A stretch of 64,000 nt of DNA, taken from NCBI RefSeq assembly GCF_004354555.1, contig NZ_PUFH01000005.1, forward strand, positions 558,001 through 622,000. Direction: 5' to 3'. A program made the translations under genes and the position numbers. The DNA is from Leuconostoc citreum. Lineage in GTDB: Bacteria; Bacillota; Bacilli; Lactobacillales; Lactobacillaceae. The notes beneath the pieces are model-generated. The model saw only the letters and a program-made list of their open reading frames with translations, ran no database searches and was not told where the DNA came from. Each line of letters begins with the position of its first letter. The stretch's first letter is position 1. Below, one piece after another: positions 9,360-18,813 of this stretch.

Positions 9360-11771
9360 TTAACTAACAACAATATTGACAAACTTACCAGGAATAGCAA
9401 TAACCTTACGAACGGTTTTACCCATAATGAAGTTTTGTACATTATCATCAGCTTTAGCTGCAGTAATCATGTCATCTTGATTAATATCACGCGCGACGGT
9501 CGCTTTACCACGAACTTTACCATTAACCTGAAAAATAATTTCAACTGTATCATCAACCAACTTTGTGTCATCGTACGTTGGCCAAGAGACGTATGAAATT
9601 GATTCACGATTGCCTAAGCGAACCCAAAGTTCTTCTGCTAAGTGAGGGGCAAATGGTGCCAATAATTGGATAAAGCCATTCATATAAGTCACAGGTAAGG
9701 CATCAGACTTATACGCGTCATTAACAAAAACCATCATTTGTGAAATTGCTGTATTAAAGCGCATATTTTCTAAATCATCTGTCACTTTTTTAACTGTCTG
9801 ATGATAAATTTTATCCAAATCACCAGGATTAACAGTTGTCACATGATCGCGTAATTGCCCTTCATCGTCAATTAACAATCGCCAAACACGATCTAACCAG
9901 CGACGAGAACCGGTAATGCCTTCTTCAGACCAAGGCTTACTTTGTGTCAAAGGTCCCATGAACATCTCGTAAACACGTAGCGTGTCAGCACCATATTCAC
10001 GGACAATATCATCTGGATTGACTACATTTCCCTTTGATTTTGACATTTTTTCGTGGTTAGCACCCAAAATCATCCCTTGGTTCACTAACTTTTGGAATGG
10101 TTCTTTAGTTGGTACAACACCCAAATCATATAAGAATTTATGCCAGAAGCGAGCGTACAATAAGTGTAACACAGCATGTTCAGCACCACCAACGTATAAG
10201 TCAACATTCATCCAATACTTCAATTTTTCAGGGTCTGCTAGTTGGTGATCATTATGTGGATCAATATAACGTAAGAAGTACCAGGATGAGCCTGCCCACT
10301 GAGGCATTGTATTTGTTTCACGACGACCTTTAACGCCATCGTCACGTGTCACTTCTAACCAATCGGTTAAGTTAGCTAGTGGTGACTCCCCACTACCTGA
10401 TGGTCGTAATTCTGTGGCATGTGGCAACAAAAGTGGTAACTCATTTTCTGGTACTAAGCTTGTTGTCCCATCTTCCCAATGAATGACAGGAATCGGTTCG
10501 CCCCAGTAACGCTGACGAGAAAAAATCCAATCACGTAGTCTAAAGTTGGTTTGTGCATGTCCAGCTTGATGTGCTTCTAACCAGTCAATCGCTTGATCGA
10601 TAGCGGTTGCTTTGTCCAAGCCGTCTAGGAAATCAGAATTGATGTGTACCCCATCGCCAGTATATGCAACATCATCATTCTCGCCACCAGCAATCACAGG
10701 CTTAATCGCCAAATCAAACTTTTTTGCAAACTCAAAATCGCGGTCATCATGCGCTGGAACGGCCATGATTGCACCTGTGCCATACGAAGCTAAAACATAA
10801 TCGGCAATCCAAATTGGCAATTTTTCACCATTGATTGGATTGATACCATAAGCACCTGTAAAGACACCTGTTTTATCCTTGTTCAAATCTGTACGTTCAA
10901 GATCTGACTTAGCAGCAATTGCTGCACGATAATCTGCGACAGCTTGTTTTTGCTCTGCTGTGACAATACTGTCAACTAGTTCATGTTCAGGAGCCAAAAC
11001 CATATACGTAGCGCCAAATAAGGTATCTGGTCTCGTTGTGTAAACTTCAATTTTAGCATCTGCGTGATCAACATTAAAGAACACTGCAGCACCCTTGGAA
11101 CGGCCAATCCAATTACGTTGCTGTTCCTTAATCGCTTCTGGCCAATCCAAATCATCTAAGTCATCAACTAATCGGTCAGCATAGGCTGTGATTTTCAGTA
11201 CCCATTGTCGCAAGGCTTTTCGCTCAACCTTATTTCCAGAACGTTCTGACTTACCATCAATCACTTCTTCATTAGCCAAGACAACACGGTCAATTGGATC
11301 CCAATTGACCATCATGTTAGACTCGTATGCTAGACCTTTTTCATATAATTTTTCAAAAATCCACTGAGTCCACTTATAATAAGATGGATCTGTCGTATTT
11401 ATCTCACGATTCCAATCGTATGAGAGGCCCAATGATTTTATTTGCTCACGAAAATGATCAATATTTTGACTCGTAAAGTCAGCTGGATTATGCCCTGTTT
11501 TCATTGCATACTGTTCTGCTGGCAAGCCAAAAGCATCCCATCCCATAGGGTGTAAGACATTAAATCCCTTAGCTCGCTTAAAACGGCTCATAATGTCTGT
11601 TGCTGTATAACCTTCTGGATGGCCAACATGTAAGCCCTGTCCTGACGGATAAGGAAACATGTCAACAGCATAATACTTTGGCTTATCAGTTGTATCAGAG
11701 GTAGCAAAAGTTTGATTATCATCCCAAAACTTTTGCCACTTTTGTTCAATTTGTTGATGTTCGTATGGCAT
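9360..11771 (-). CDS. leuS: Leucyl-tRNA synthetase
   Basis: Charges tRNA-Leu with leucine. The 803-residue class I synthetase shows the HIGH-type motif HVGH at 48-51, the editing domain in the middle ([19 protein letters not shown] region), the KMSKSKGN loop, and the C-terminal anticodon and VNGKVRGK domains. The ATG at 11771 gives the usual N-terminus ([16 protein letters not shown]). A TGA lies three codons upstream, so no longer start is possible. No Shine-Dalgarno lies at normal distance; AAGGAGG sits 38 bases upstream behind a 12-bp hairpin. Controlled by a leucine T-box. Confidence 0.97.
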   Translation of the reverse strand: MPYEHQQIEQKWQKFWDDNQTFATSDTTDKPKYYAVDMFPYPSGQGLHVGHPEGYTATDIMSRFKRAKGFNVLHPMGWDAFGLPAEQYAMKTGHNPADFTSQNIDHFREQIKSLGLSYDWNREINTTDPSYYKWTQWIFEKLYEKGLAYESNMMVNWDPIDRVVLANEEVIDGKSERSGNKVERKALRQWVLKITAYADRLVDDLDDLDWPEAIKEQQRNWIGRSKGAAVFFNVDHADAKIEVYTTRPDTLFGATYMVLAPEHELVDSIVTAEQKQAVADYRAAIAAKSDLERTDLNKDKTGVFTGAYGINPINGEKLPIWIADYVLASYGTGAIMAVPAHDDRDFEFAKKFDLAIKPVIAGGENDDVAYTGDGVHINSDFLDGLDKATAIDQAIDWLEAHQAGHAQTNFRLRDWIFSRQRYWGEPIPVIHWEDGTTSLVPENELPLLLPHATELRPSGSGESPLANLTDWLEVTRDDGVKGRRETNTMPQWAGSSWYFLRYIDPHNDHQLADPEKLKYWMNVDLYVGGAEHAVLHLLYARFWHKFLYDLGVVPTKEPFQKLVNQGMILGANHEKMSKSKGNVVNPDDIVREYGADTLRVYEMFMGPLTQSKPWSEEGITGSRRWLDRVWRLLIDDEGQLRDHVTTVNPGDLDKIYHQTVKKVTDDLENMRFNTAISQMMVFVNDAYKSDALPVTYMNGFIQLLAPFAPHLAEELWVRLGNRESISYVSWPTYDDTKLVDDTVEIIFQVNGKVRGKATVARDINQDDMITAAKADDNVQNFIMGKTVRKVIAIPGKFVNIVVS

Positions 11772-11816
11772 ATTTTTTCATACAGCAATTTACTAGAATC
11801 GCTGCATATCCTCCTT
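11772..11816 (-). promoter_or_regulatory. Hairpin-bridged ribosome binding site of leuS
   Basis: Minus strand order: AAGGAGG (11810-11816), one A, stem TATGCAGCGATT with loop CTAGTA and stem AATTGCTGTATG (11779-11808), then AAAAAAT and the ATG. The 12 base pairs include three G-U. With the hairpin folded out, the Shine-Dalgarno to ATG spacing falls from 38 to 8 bases, a normal value. The sequence is direct observation; the looping function is an inference. Confidence 0.6.
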
Positions 11817-11836
11817 AAAATAATTAAAGTAAAAAC

Positions 11837-12065
11837 GAAAAATCACCCTATATCACACTAAAAAGCATGACATAGGGCGAATTAATCGCGGTACCACCTA
11901 TGTTTACGTATTGCTACGCCTCAAAACGTCTTAACGCGACGATACGTTGAAAGTTACTAAAGTTTCGCTTTCAAGGTGATTTAACCGAGTTCAACATGTT
12001 GTTCGGTAAACTTTCACCACCGCTTACTCTCTAACACACCACGCCATGTCTACTACTGTTAAATA
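11837..12065 (-). promoter_or_regulatory. T-box leader of leuS (leucine)
   Basis: The minus strand contains the T-box GGTGGTACCGCG (about 11888-11899), which pairs with uncharged tRNA acceptor ends. It is followed by a strong terminator stem (TCGCCCTATGTCA... paired with ...TGATATAGGGTGA, then TTTTT) at 11837-11880. On the 3' side of stem I the segment GAACTCGG offers CTC, a leucine codon, as specifier; this assignment is from position only. Uncharged tRNA-Leu should cause readthrough into leuS. Confidence 0.93.
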
Positions 12066-12075
12066 TAATGCTCTA

Positions 12076-12084
12076 ATTATATCA
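12076..12084 (-). promoter_or_regulatory. Extended -10 promoter of leuS T-box
   Basis: Minus strand TGATATAAT: consensus TATAAT with a TGn extension. No good -35 box. It is back to back with the PAP2 gene promoter. Confidence 0.6.
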
Positions 12085-12102
12085 CGTTTAATCAAAATCA
12101 GG

Positions 12103-12108
12103 TATACT
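12103..12108 (+). promoter_or_regulatory. -10 box placing the PAP2 start codon at the transcription start
   Basis: TATACT ends 7 bases before the ATG at 12116, so transcription would begin at or next to the A of the start codon. No Shine-Dalgarno sequence is present in the preceding 15 bases. This suggests a leaderless mRNA. Confidence 0.5.
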
Positions 12109-12115
12109 GTATGTT

Positions 12116-12754
12116 ATGATTATAAAGCAAAAAACACAGATTATATTGGCGCTAATTACTTTTAGCATTTTTCTCTGTCTAACGATTGGCTTGGTATCAC
12201 AAGCTTTGTGGTTTGAACAGCTCAATAGTATCGGTCAACATTTAATACAACAGCGATCACCATTAGCAGATATGATTCTAATCAATATTACGCAACTTGG
12301 TAGTGTCACATTTATTGGATTAAGCACGTTAATCTTGATTATTTTCTTAAGTTATAAGAAAGCTTACCCTGCATTGCAGTTTTTACTGGTCAATATTTTT
12401 TTATATGCAGGGTTAACGACACAAATAACCAAACGTATTATTCGCAACCCACGTCCAATACCACAGTTAATTCCAGAGCACGGCTTTAGTTTTCCTTCTG
12501 GACACACGATGGTTGCTATTTTATTCTATGGTACATTAATCGTGCTAACCAAGCGTTATGTGTCAAAAAGTTGGTTGCAACTAACAGCAATTACTATTTT
12601 CACCTTGCTACTCTTTGTCATCCCAATCAGTCGTATCTATGTCAATGTACATTACCCGACTGACATTATTGCTGCACTGTCGTTAGGCTATAGTTTACTC
12701 ACTCTTTCAAAATATCTATTTTTAACAGGAGATTCCTATGATACCATCAATTGA
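12116..12754 (+). CDS. PAP2-family membrane phosphatase
   Basis: Integral membrane phosphatase that removes phosphate from a lipid phosphate, such as undecaprenyl diphosphate or phosphatidylglycerol phosphate. The 212 residues contain all three PAP2 motifs: K106 with RP at 113-114 (KRIIRNPRP), PSGH at 127-130, and SRIYVNVHYPTD at 172-183 with the catalytic histidine. About six transmembrane segments are evident. It overlaps the next gene by 17 bases. Undecaprenyl pyrophosphate phosphatase (BcrC-like) or PgpB-like activity cannot be told apart from sequence alone. Probably translated from a leaderless message. Confidence 0.9.
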   Translation: MIIKQKTQIILALITFSIFLCLTIGLVSQALWFEQLNSIGQHLIQQRSPLADMILINITQLGSVTFIGLSTLILIIFLSYKKAYPALQFLLVNIFLYAGLTTQITKRIIRNPRPIPQLIPEHGFSFPSGHTMVAILFYGTLIVLTKRYVSKSWLQLTAITIFTLLLFVIPISRIYVNVHYPTDIIAALSLGYSLLTLSKYLFLTGDSYDTIN

Positions 12755-13259
12755 GACACTCGCACACCAACTCATTGAACAAACTGTAAAAGTTGGCGAT
12801 ATTGTGATTGACGGGACGACTGCCAATGGCATTAATACGCGTTTTCTAGCGACAAGGGTCGGCAAGTCTGGCAAAGTATTAAGTTACACGGCGACAAAAG
12901 ATAATGCAAATGCAACAGCTGCCTCACTATTTATGAGTGGCTTGTCTGAACGCGTCACTTTGCTCGGTAAAACGCTAGATCGTTCTTTTTTACAAGAAAT
13001 CGGCTCACAGAGTCAAGCAAGTATTGGTATTTTTGACTACTCAGATGATGCACAAAATAAGAATCAATATCCTAATGACTACACTGATCAAATCAATCGT
13101 GTGTTGCCACGACTCGAACACGGTGGCCTTATGCTCATTAAATTTCAAGACATACCTACCGACTGGCTAGCCTATCTTGATACACTAATCAAAGCTGACT
13201 ATGCGCAAGCAACCTACCGAACTAAAAAAGAGACCCTATTTATTATTGAACGTATTTAA
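12738..13259 (+). CDS. YtqB/MnmM-like SAM-dependent methyltransferase
   Basis: A 173-residue class I methyltransferase fold. Motif I appears as VIDGTTANGINT at about 22-33, where YtqB-family proteins carry D-A-T-x-GNGHDT, so the family resemblance is clear but the glycine-rich loop is diverged. The C-terminal RLEHGGLMLIKF strand matches the LKPGG region. YtqB of Bacillus was recently assigned as MnmM, modifying U34 of certain tRNAs; transferring that role here is an inference. AGGAG precedes the ATG, and the gene overlaps the PAP2 gene. YtqB genes lie near leuS in Bacillus too, which supports the assignment. Confidence 0.75.
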   Translation: MIPSIETLAHQLIEQTVKVGDIVIDGTTANGINTRFLATRVGKSGKVLSYTATKDNANATAASLFMSGLSERVTLLGKTLDRSFLQEIGSQSQASIGIFDYSDDAQNKNQYPNDYTDQINRVLPRLEHGGLMLIKFQDIPTDWLAYLDTLIKADYAQATYRTKKETLFIIERI

Positions 13260-13274
13260 TCATTAGGAGGCAAC

Positions 13275-14063
13275 ATGAATAAAGAAAAACAATATGTGAC
13301 GATTGCTGCAATGGTCACGATACTTGTGGGACTAATCATCGCTATTTTCCTGCTAACATCTCAAAAAAATAGTGGTTCATCCAACGATACGGCTAAGCAA
13401 CAAACCTCTCAAGTAAAAAGGGATCCCAAGCTTGATCAGATGACATTGCCGCAACTTAATACGACTATTGCTGATGACGAGAGCGAAGTGAGACTTGTTA
13501 CCACTGCCGGTGACATCACACTCAAGCTATTTAATCGCTATGCGCCGCTTGCAGTTGAGAATTTTATTAGTCATGCTAAAGCAGGTTATTACAACAACAC
13601 AACGTTTCATCGCGTACTTGCAGATTTCATGATCCAGGGTGGCGATCCACAAGGAACTGGTAAAGGTGGTGAATCAATCTGGCATAACAAAGATAAAAAT
13701 ATCGATAGTGGCCAAGGTTTTAAAAATGAAATCAGCTCTTCTTTATACAATATCCGTGGCGCATTATCTATGGCTAACGCTGGTCCCAACACTAATGGTT
13801 CTCAATTCTTTATTAACCAAAATAAACAAGACCAATCTCAAAAACTTAATACAAATCAATATCCAAAAAAAATTGTAGCGGCCTACAAAAATGGTGGTAA
13901 TCCCTCTTTAGATGGTAGCTATACCGTGTTTGGCCAAGTCATATCTGGCATGGCTGTCGTTGACAACATTGCTTCAGCCAAGGTCAAATCCGAGGGCGAG
14001 GGCTCTACGCCTATTGATCCCATTAAAATCAAAAATATTGTTATTCTAAAAGAAACGAAATAA
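13275..14063 (+). CDS. Membrane-anchored cyclophilin-type peptidyl-prolyl cis-trans isomerase
   Basis: Catalyses proline isomerisation, probably outside the cell on folding exported proteins. The 262 residues begin with a transmembrane anchor (residues 8-28); there is no lipobox cysteine, so it is an anchored protein rather than a lipoprotein. A 40-residue polar linker is followed by the cyclophilin domain (about 70-260) with TTFHRVLADFMIQGGDPQGTG and ALSMANAGPNTNGSQFFI, the catalytic arginine and substrate pocket motifs. GGAGG precedes the ATG. Last gene of the three-gene plus-strand unit, followed by a terminator. Confidence 0.94.
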   Translation: MNKEKQYVTIAAMVTILVGLIIAIFLLTSQKNSGSSNDTAKQQTSQVKRDPKLDQMTLPQLNTTIADDESEVRLVTTAGDITLKLFNRYAPLAVENFISHAKAGYYNNTTFHRVLADFMIQGGDPQGTGKGGESIWHNKDKNIDSGQGFKNEISSSLYNIRGALSMANAGPNTNGSQFFINQNKQDQSQKLNTNQYPKKIVAAYKNGGNPSLDGSYTVFGQVISGMAVVDNIASAKVKSEGEGSTPIDPIKIKNIVILKETK

Positions 14064-14089
14064 AAAGCAGTGATTAATCACTGCTTTTT
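14062..14089. terminator. Bidirectional terminator between cyclophilin gene and uspA
   Basis: Perfect palindrome AAAAAGCAGTGATT/AATCACTGCTTTTT serving both converging genes. Confidence 0.85.
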
Positions 14090-14102
14090 ACTTTGCTTAA
14101 AA

Positions 14103-14540
14103 TTATGATTCACTCACGCGCATAATCAAAACATCGGTACGCGATGCTTGGGTTACAAAGGAAGGCACCGTGCCCGCCATAACGCGTTGCAATGGGCTCA
14201 AACCTGTTTCCCCAACGACAATCAAATCGCTCTTATGATCTTTAGGAAAATCACGTGCAATAACTTGTTTTGGTGTTCCAAAACGTACGTGGACATCAAC
14301 GTCATTGTGTCCAATTTGGTGAGCATACTCGTAAGATTTATTAATAACTACCTCAGCATCCTGCTCCATCTGATAAATAATATCGGCGTTCATAACAATG
14401 GTACCAAAGTAACCACCTGATGTGTCTACTACATTTAAAATATCAATGTGCGCATCGGGTGCGAATTCATGCACTTTCTTGATGAGAACATTTGATACAT
14501 CTGAACCATCAATTGCAACTAAAATATTCTTGTATGCCAT
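14103..14540 (-). CDS. Universal stress protein, UspA family, ATP-binding type
   Basis: A 145-residue cytoplasmic protein with the Usp fold. It begins KNILVAIDGSD and ends with the nucleotide motif GETGLSPLQRVMAGTVPSFV, matching G-2X-G-9X-G(T), so it is of the ATP-binding class. Role in stress survival is by family. The nearest Shine-Dalgarno, AAAGGAG, is 35 bases upstream, separated by a hairpin; only a weak AAGAG lies near the ATG. Its promoter overlaps a near-consensus cre site, suggesting catabolite control. Confidence 0.93.
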   Translation of the reverse strand: MAYKNILVAIDGSDVSNVLIKKVHEFAPDAHIDILNVVDTSGGYFGTIVMNADIIYQMEQDAEVVINKSYEYAHQIGHNDVDVHVRFGTPKQVIARDFPKDHKSDLIVVGETGLSPLQRVMAGTVPSFVTQASRTDVLIMRVSES

Positions 14541-14582
14541 AATCTCTTACTATGCTGCGCCTATCACGCGACATGCTCCTTT
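14541..14582 (-). promoter_or_regulatory. Hairpin-bridged ribosome binding site of uspA
   Basis: Minus strand AAAGGAG (14576-14582), one base, then the hairpin ATGTCGCG, TGATAGG loop, CGCAGCAT (14552-14574; one mismatch and one G-U), then 11 bases to the ATG. Effective spacing would be about 12 bases when folded. A weak AAGAG nearer the start is an alternative. Confidence 0.45.
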
Positions 14583-14602
14583 GTTTATTTCTTTACAAGT
14601 TC

Positions 14603-14640
14603 ATTATACCGCTTATGGATAAAAAATGTAAGCGCTTTAG
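14603..14640 (-). promoter_or_regulatory. uspA promoter overlapped by a cre-like site
   Basis: TATAAT at 14603-14608 with TTACAT 17 bases upstream on the minus strand. TGTAAGCGCTTTAG (14627-14640) matches the CcpA cre consensus TGWAARCGYTWWCW except at the next-to-last base and overlaps the -35 box, the position expected for repression. Confidence 0.55.
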
Positions 14641-14647
14641 TCCATTG

Positions 14648-15352
14648 TTACATTTTTTTCTGTAAATCAGTGCGTCGTAAGTAACTAACACCCTGTTGTG
14701 ACCCAACAATGACTTCATCGGCAATATCTAAAAATAAACCATGCTCAACAACACCAATCCGTCCGTCTAGATATCGGCTTAACTCGTAGGGCTGATCAAT
14801 AACTTGTAAATCCAGGTCAACAATATAATGCCCCATATCAGTCACAACTGGTTGCCCATATGCTCCTGTACGCAATTTTGGATACAAATGATGTTGTTCA
14901 AATTCAGTAATCAATTTACCACTTCCAAATGGCACAACTTCAACAGGTAACGGAAACTGACCTAACTTATCATGCACTTTAAGACTATCAACAATCCAAA
15001 CCACACGTTTAGAATTCTTCGCTACAATTTTTTCCATTAAAAACGCCGCGCCACCACCTTTAATACCATTCAGTTCTGTATCAACTTCATCTGCGCCATC
15101 TATTGTTAAATCAATCATGGGTGCACTGTCGATATCTTGTATTTGAATGCCTAATTCTTTGGCACGATCAGCTGTTTTAAAAGAGGTCGTTACACCAATA
15201 ATATTTAGCTTCTCATGTTGTACACGCTCAGCTAAGGCATCTAAAAAGAAGGCAATTGTCGACCCTGTGCCCAAGCCAACTGTCATACCATCTTTGACTA
15301 ACTTTGAAGCAGCAATCGCCGCCTTTTTTTTTGCCACTAATATATTGTCCAT
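14648..15352 (-). CDS. rpiA: Ribose-5-phosphate isomerase A
   Basis: Interconverts ribose-5-phosphate and ribulose-5-phosphate in pentose metabolism, central in a heterofermenter. The 234 residues carry the family signatures GLGTGSTIAFFLDAL, TTSFKTADRAKELGI, DLTIDGADEVD and KGGGAAFLMEKIVA. The ATG at 15352 gives the standard N-terminus; a longer reading to 15418 would run through the upstream terminator. TATGAT ends six bases before the ATG, so the message appears leaderless or nearly so. An A/T-rich hairpin after the stop may terminate it. Confidence 0.96.
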   Translation of the reverse strand: MDNILVAKKKAAIAASKLVKDGMTVGLGTGSTIAFFLDALAERVQHEKLNIIGVTTSFKTADRAKELGIQIQDIDSAPMIDLTIDGADEVDTELNGIKGGGAAFLMEKIVAKNSKRVVWIVDSLKVHDKLGQFPLPVEVVPFGSGKLITEFEQHHLYPKLRTGAYGQPVVTDMGHYIVDLDLQVIDQPYELSRYLDGRIGVVEHGLFLDIADEVIVGSQQGVSYLRRTDLQKKM

Positions 15353-15358
15353 GTGCCT

Positions 15359-15367
15359 ATCATAACA
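15359..15367 (-). promoter_or_regulatory. Extended -10 promoter of rpiA (leaderless)
   Basis: Minus strand TGTTATGAT, a TGn-extended -10. Its last base is 7 positions before the A of the ATG at 15352, so the predicted transcription start coincides with the start codon. Confidence 0.55.
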
Positions 15368-15371
15368 GAAA

Positions 15372-15420
15372 TAAAAAAAGATTGATAGTAATCGTATGTG
15401 ACATACGATTACTATCAATC
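15372..15420 (-). terminator. Terminator of the amino-acid ABC ATPase gene
   Basis: An 18-bp perfect inverted repeat (ATTGATAGTAATCGTATG and its complement) around a 3-base loop, then CTTTTTTTATTT on the minus strand. The T-run runs into the rpiA promoter region. Confidence 0.88.
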
Positions 15421-15424
15421 ACTA

Positions 15425-16159
15425 TTATAAGACTTTCTTCAAAAATTCCTGTGCACGCTTAGTTTGTGGTTGACTAAAGAACTTTTCGGGTGTGGCAACT
15501 TCTTGTAGTCCGCCATCTGCCATGAACCAAATTGTGTCTGCCACTTCACGAGCAAAGCCCATTTCATGTGTGACGACTAACATTGTCATACCAGCCTCAG
15601 CTAAAGATTTCATAACATTAAGTACTTCACCAACCATTTCAGGATCCAATGCACTTGTTGGTTCATCGAACAGCATTACGTCTGGCGACATGGCTAACGC
15701 TCTTGCAATGGCCACACGTTGCTGTTGTCCGCCAGAAAGACTTGTTGGATAAACATAATATTTATCAGATAATCCAACCTGAGTTAACAACTGTTTGGCT
15801 AATTGTGTTGCTGCGTCATCTGCCAAACCTTTCACTTTAATCGGTGCCAATTTAACGTTTTCTAAAACAGATAAATTTGGAAATAAATTAAAGCTTTGGA
15901 ATACCATACCCATTTTTTCGCGCAGCTGATTTAGTGCATTTTCACCTAAATTAGTGAGTTCACTCCCTTCAAAGGTAATTTGACCACTCGTTGGTGAATC
16001 TAATAAATTAACAGCACGTAAAAAGGTAGATTTACCGGCCCCTGACGGCCCTAAAATTGCAATCACTTCACCTTGTTTAACTGTTGCATTAACATTATCA
16101 AAAACAATTTTGTCACCGTATTGTTTCTTTAAATTGGCTATAGTTAATAAATTGTCCAT
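15425..16159 (-). CDS. Polar amino-acid ABC transporter ATP-binding protein (GlnQ-like)
   Basis: A 244-residue ABC ATPase of the polar amino-acid uptake class: Walker [11 protein letters not shown]-loop [18 protein letters not shown], signature [16 protein letters not shown], Walker [14 protein letters not shown] and switch histidine VVTHEMGF. It is transcribed alone, flanked by a terminator and an AT-rich region, with no permease or binding protein beside it, so its partners must be encoded elsewhere. Substrate cannot be assigned. Confidence 0.93.
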   Translation of the reverse strand: MDNLLTIANLKKQYGDKIVFDNVNATVKQGEVIAILGPSGAGKSTFLRAVNLLDSPTSGQITFEGSELTNLGENALNQLREKMGMVFQSFNLFPNLSVLENVKLAPIKVKGLADDAATQLAKQLLTQVGLSDKYYVYPTSLSGGQQQRVAIARALAMSPDVMLFDEPTSALDPEMVGEVLNVMKSLAEAGMTMLVVTHEMGFAREVADTIWFMADGGLQEVATPEKFFSQPQTKRAQEFLKKVL

Positions 16160-16299
16160 ATTAATTACTCCCTTTGGTCTCTAAGTAATAGTATACATGA
16201 ATGCAGTTTATATGCATTAAATATACTTTTTATAACTGAATAATTGTATATTATTGCATAAAAAGTAGCGTATACTTAACTCACACGGAGGTATATAAG

Positions 16300-16443
16300 A
16301 TGGCAAAAATTATGAATAATGAGACATCTGTCACACAGTCGATTGATGATTTATTTCAGCTACCCGCTGATCAAAAAGAAAAAAGTAATTATTCTCGCGA
16401 TGCGATGCTTGGTCGTGAGAACAACAAAGATCAAAAAAAATAA
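16300..16443 (+). CDS. Small 47-residue hydrophilic protein
   Basis: ATG at 16300 preceded at good distance by GGAGG, running to TAA at 16441-16443, followed at once by a strong terminator. The peptide (beginning MAKIMNNETSVTQSIDDLF, ending in a Lys-rich tail) is charged and has no membrane segment. I do not recognise it; small hydrophilic proteins of this size and layout occur in streptococci and lactobacilli without known function. The independent Shine-Dalgarno and terminator make a real gene likely. TATACT upstream at about 16271 may be its -10 box. Confidence 0.7.
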   Translation: MAKIMNNETSVTQSIDDLFQLPADQKEKSNYSRDAMLGRENNKDQKK

Positions 16444-16446
16444 AGA

Positions 16447-16494
16447 AAACTATTACTTTACCATACTTGGAGATGTTAAAGTGATAGTTTTTTT
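16447..16494 (+). terminator. Terminator of the 47-residue protein gene
   Basis: AACTATTACTTTA pairs with TAAAGTGATAGTT, followed by a T-run. Confidence 0.85.
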
Positions 16495-16496
16495 AA

Positions 16497-16524
16497 CAAA
16501 AAAAAACACGCTTACGCGTGTTTT
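16497..16524 (-). terminator. Terminator of tuf
   Basis: Minus strand AACACGC/GCGTGTT-type stem around TAA, followed by at least seven T; placed right after the tuf stop. Confidence 0.82.
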
Positions 16525-16532
16525 CAAAATAA

Positions 16533-17720
<1,188 letters not shown>

Positions 17721-17781
17721 TGTAGTTTCCTCCAAAATTCATTTATCAGTATTCTGAAAAATGTTTATAAATATATTTTAC

Positions 17782-17817
17782 AACGCAAGCCGTCAAAAGA
17801 CAACAGTTAATTGCGTT
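17782..17817 (-). other. Stable hairpin in tuf 5' untranslated region
   Basis: Minus strand AACGCAA pairs with TTGCGTT, enclosing an inner stem GTTGTC/GACGGC with a TTTT loop. A second small hairpin (GGCT/AGCC) lies closer to the promoter. Neither is followed by a T-run, so they are not terminators; mRNA stability or regulation are possible roles. Confidence 0.5.
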
Positions 17818-17842
17818 TTTCCGGCTCTTGAAGCCAAAAATT

Positions 17843-17871
17843 ATTATACCGAGTTATTAAGAAAATGTAAA
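17843..17871 (-). promoter_or_regulatory. tuf promoter
   Basis: TTTACA, 17 bases, TATAAT on the minus strand, about 120 bases before the TTG start. Confidence 0.82.
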
Positions 17872-17883
17872 TAGTTTTACGAA

Positions 17884-18813
17884 TTAATTTGCAAAAAATG
17901 AGGCAATCAAGCTACGAACATGTTGATGCCATTTTCGCTGTTCAGCAGGCTCATTATCCGTACTTTTATCGTAATATTGGGCAATACTTGCTGTTACCCA
18001 CGCTTCTGGATTAGTAATAATTTCTGTCACACGTGGATAAAGTAATGTCATTTCAAATCGTACTTGCTGGGCTAACATATCCATTGCAATGGGATCATCA
18101 TGGCCAAGGCGTTCATCTAAGAGATCTGCAACTGTCTCAAAAATAGGTGAATCGACTAATAAGCTCACTTGACTTAAATTAATCGTATATGTCTTATCAT
18201 CTAACCAACGATAGGCGATATCCCCCTCAACCTGTAATTTTTGTAAATCTTCAAATAAGGTAGCTCGGATGATGGGTGTTACATAAGGGTCAACAAGTAA
18301 AAATTGTGCCCCTTTTACAAATTCAGCCACTGGCAAATGCCTAGCCGATTCATAACGATCGCGCTGTTGAAGCATATCATAATCACTCAAATGATAAAAT
18401 TGTCGGCCAATGGTCTGAAAAGTGGTGGCCATGGTCTCTTGTGCTACGGATTCAGCACGCCGTATATCTTTAAGGACTGCCGATTTAACAACCTCATCAT
18501 GCCATAATACGGCTATTTGTTGCGCATAGACAAAGTTTTGATTTTGGATGGCAAGCGTCACAACCATTCGAAAATCGGTTTCTTCTTCTAAGTAATTATA
18601 TAAAAAATCATCAGCATATGAAGCGGCTAATTGATACTGCTCATCCATGAATAGTGCAGTAACTAACCGGTAATTAATATCAAACGTTGTTAATGATTCA
18701 TACACAGTGATTAAAGTTTCCGCAGCATCATGCCAATTTTTTTGTGACATCTCTGTCTGTGCGCGATCGATTAATTGCTTGATTTCAGGTGATAGATGAT
18801 CTTCCAATGTCAT
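17884..18813 (-). CDS. TPR-like helical repeat protein, function unknown
   Basis: A 309-residue cytoplasmic protein. The first 130 residues read as tetratricopeptide-like helical pairs (MSQKNWHDAAETLITVYE; ALFMDEQYQLAASYADDFLYNY). The rest is helical and acidic, with an aspartate/aromatic-rich central part. I cannot name a family with confidence. It lies between tuf and rnjB, just after rnjB. A TAG four codons upstream fixes the ATG at 18813. No Shine-Dalgarno is nearby; AAAGG lies 37 bases upstream behind an AT-rich hairpin (18822-18846). Confidence 0.8.
   Translation of the reverse strand: MTLEDHLSPEIKQLIDRAQTEMSQKNWHDAAETLITVYESLTTFDINYRLVTALFMDEQYQLAASYADDFLYNYLEEETDFRMVVTLAIQNQNFVYAQQIAVLWHDEVVKSAVLKDIRRAESVAQETMATTFQTIGRQFYHLSDYDMLQQRDRYESARHLPVAEFVKGAQFLLVDPYVTPIIRATLFEDLQKLQVEGDIAYRWLDDKTYTINLSQVSLLVDSPIFETVADLLDERLGHDDPIAMDMLAQQVRFEMTLLYPRVTEIITNPEAWVTASIAQYYDKSTDNEPAEQRKWHQHVRSLIASFFAN

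Noticed and set aside
11588-11788. 66-codon ORF overlapping the leuS start
   Set aside because: Out-of-frame reading of the conserved LeuRS N-terminus.
11793-11807. Mini-ORF (Met-Gln-Arg-Phe) after AAGGAGG before leuS
   Set aside because: Only two bases from the Shine-Dalgarno, too close for efficient initiation; it is better explained as the 5' side of the hairpin stem. Not listed as a gene, though it remains an alternative model.
15380-15420. 18-bp perfect palindrome as a possible attachment or recombination site
   Set aside because: It is followed by a T-run at the end of a gene and has no duplicate in the window, so it is a terminator.
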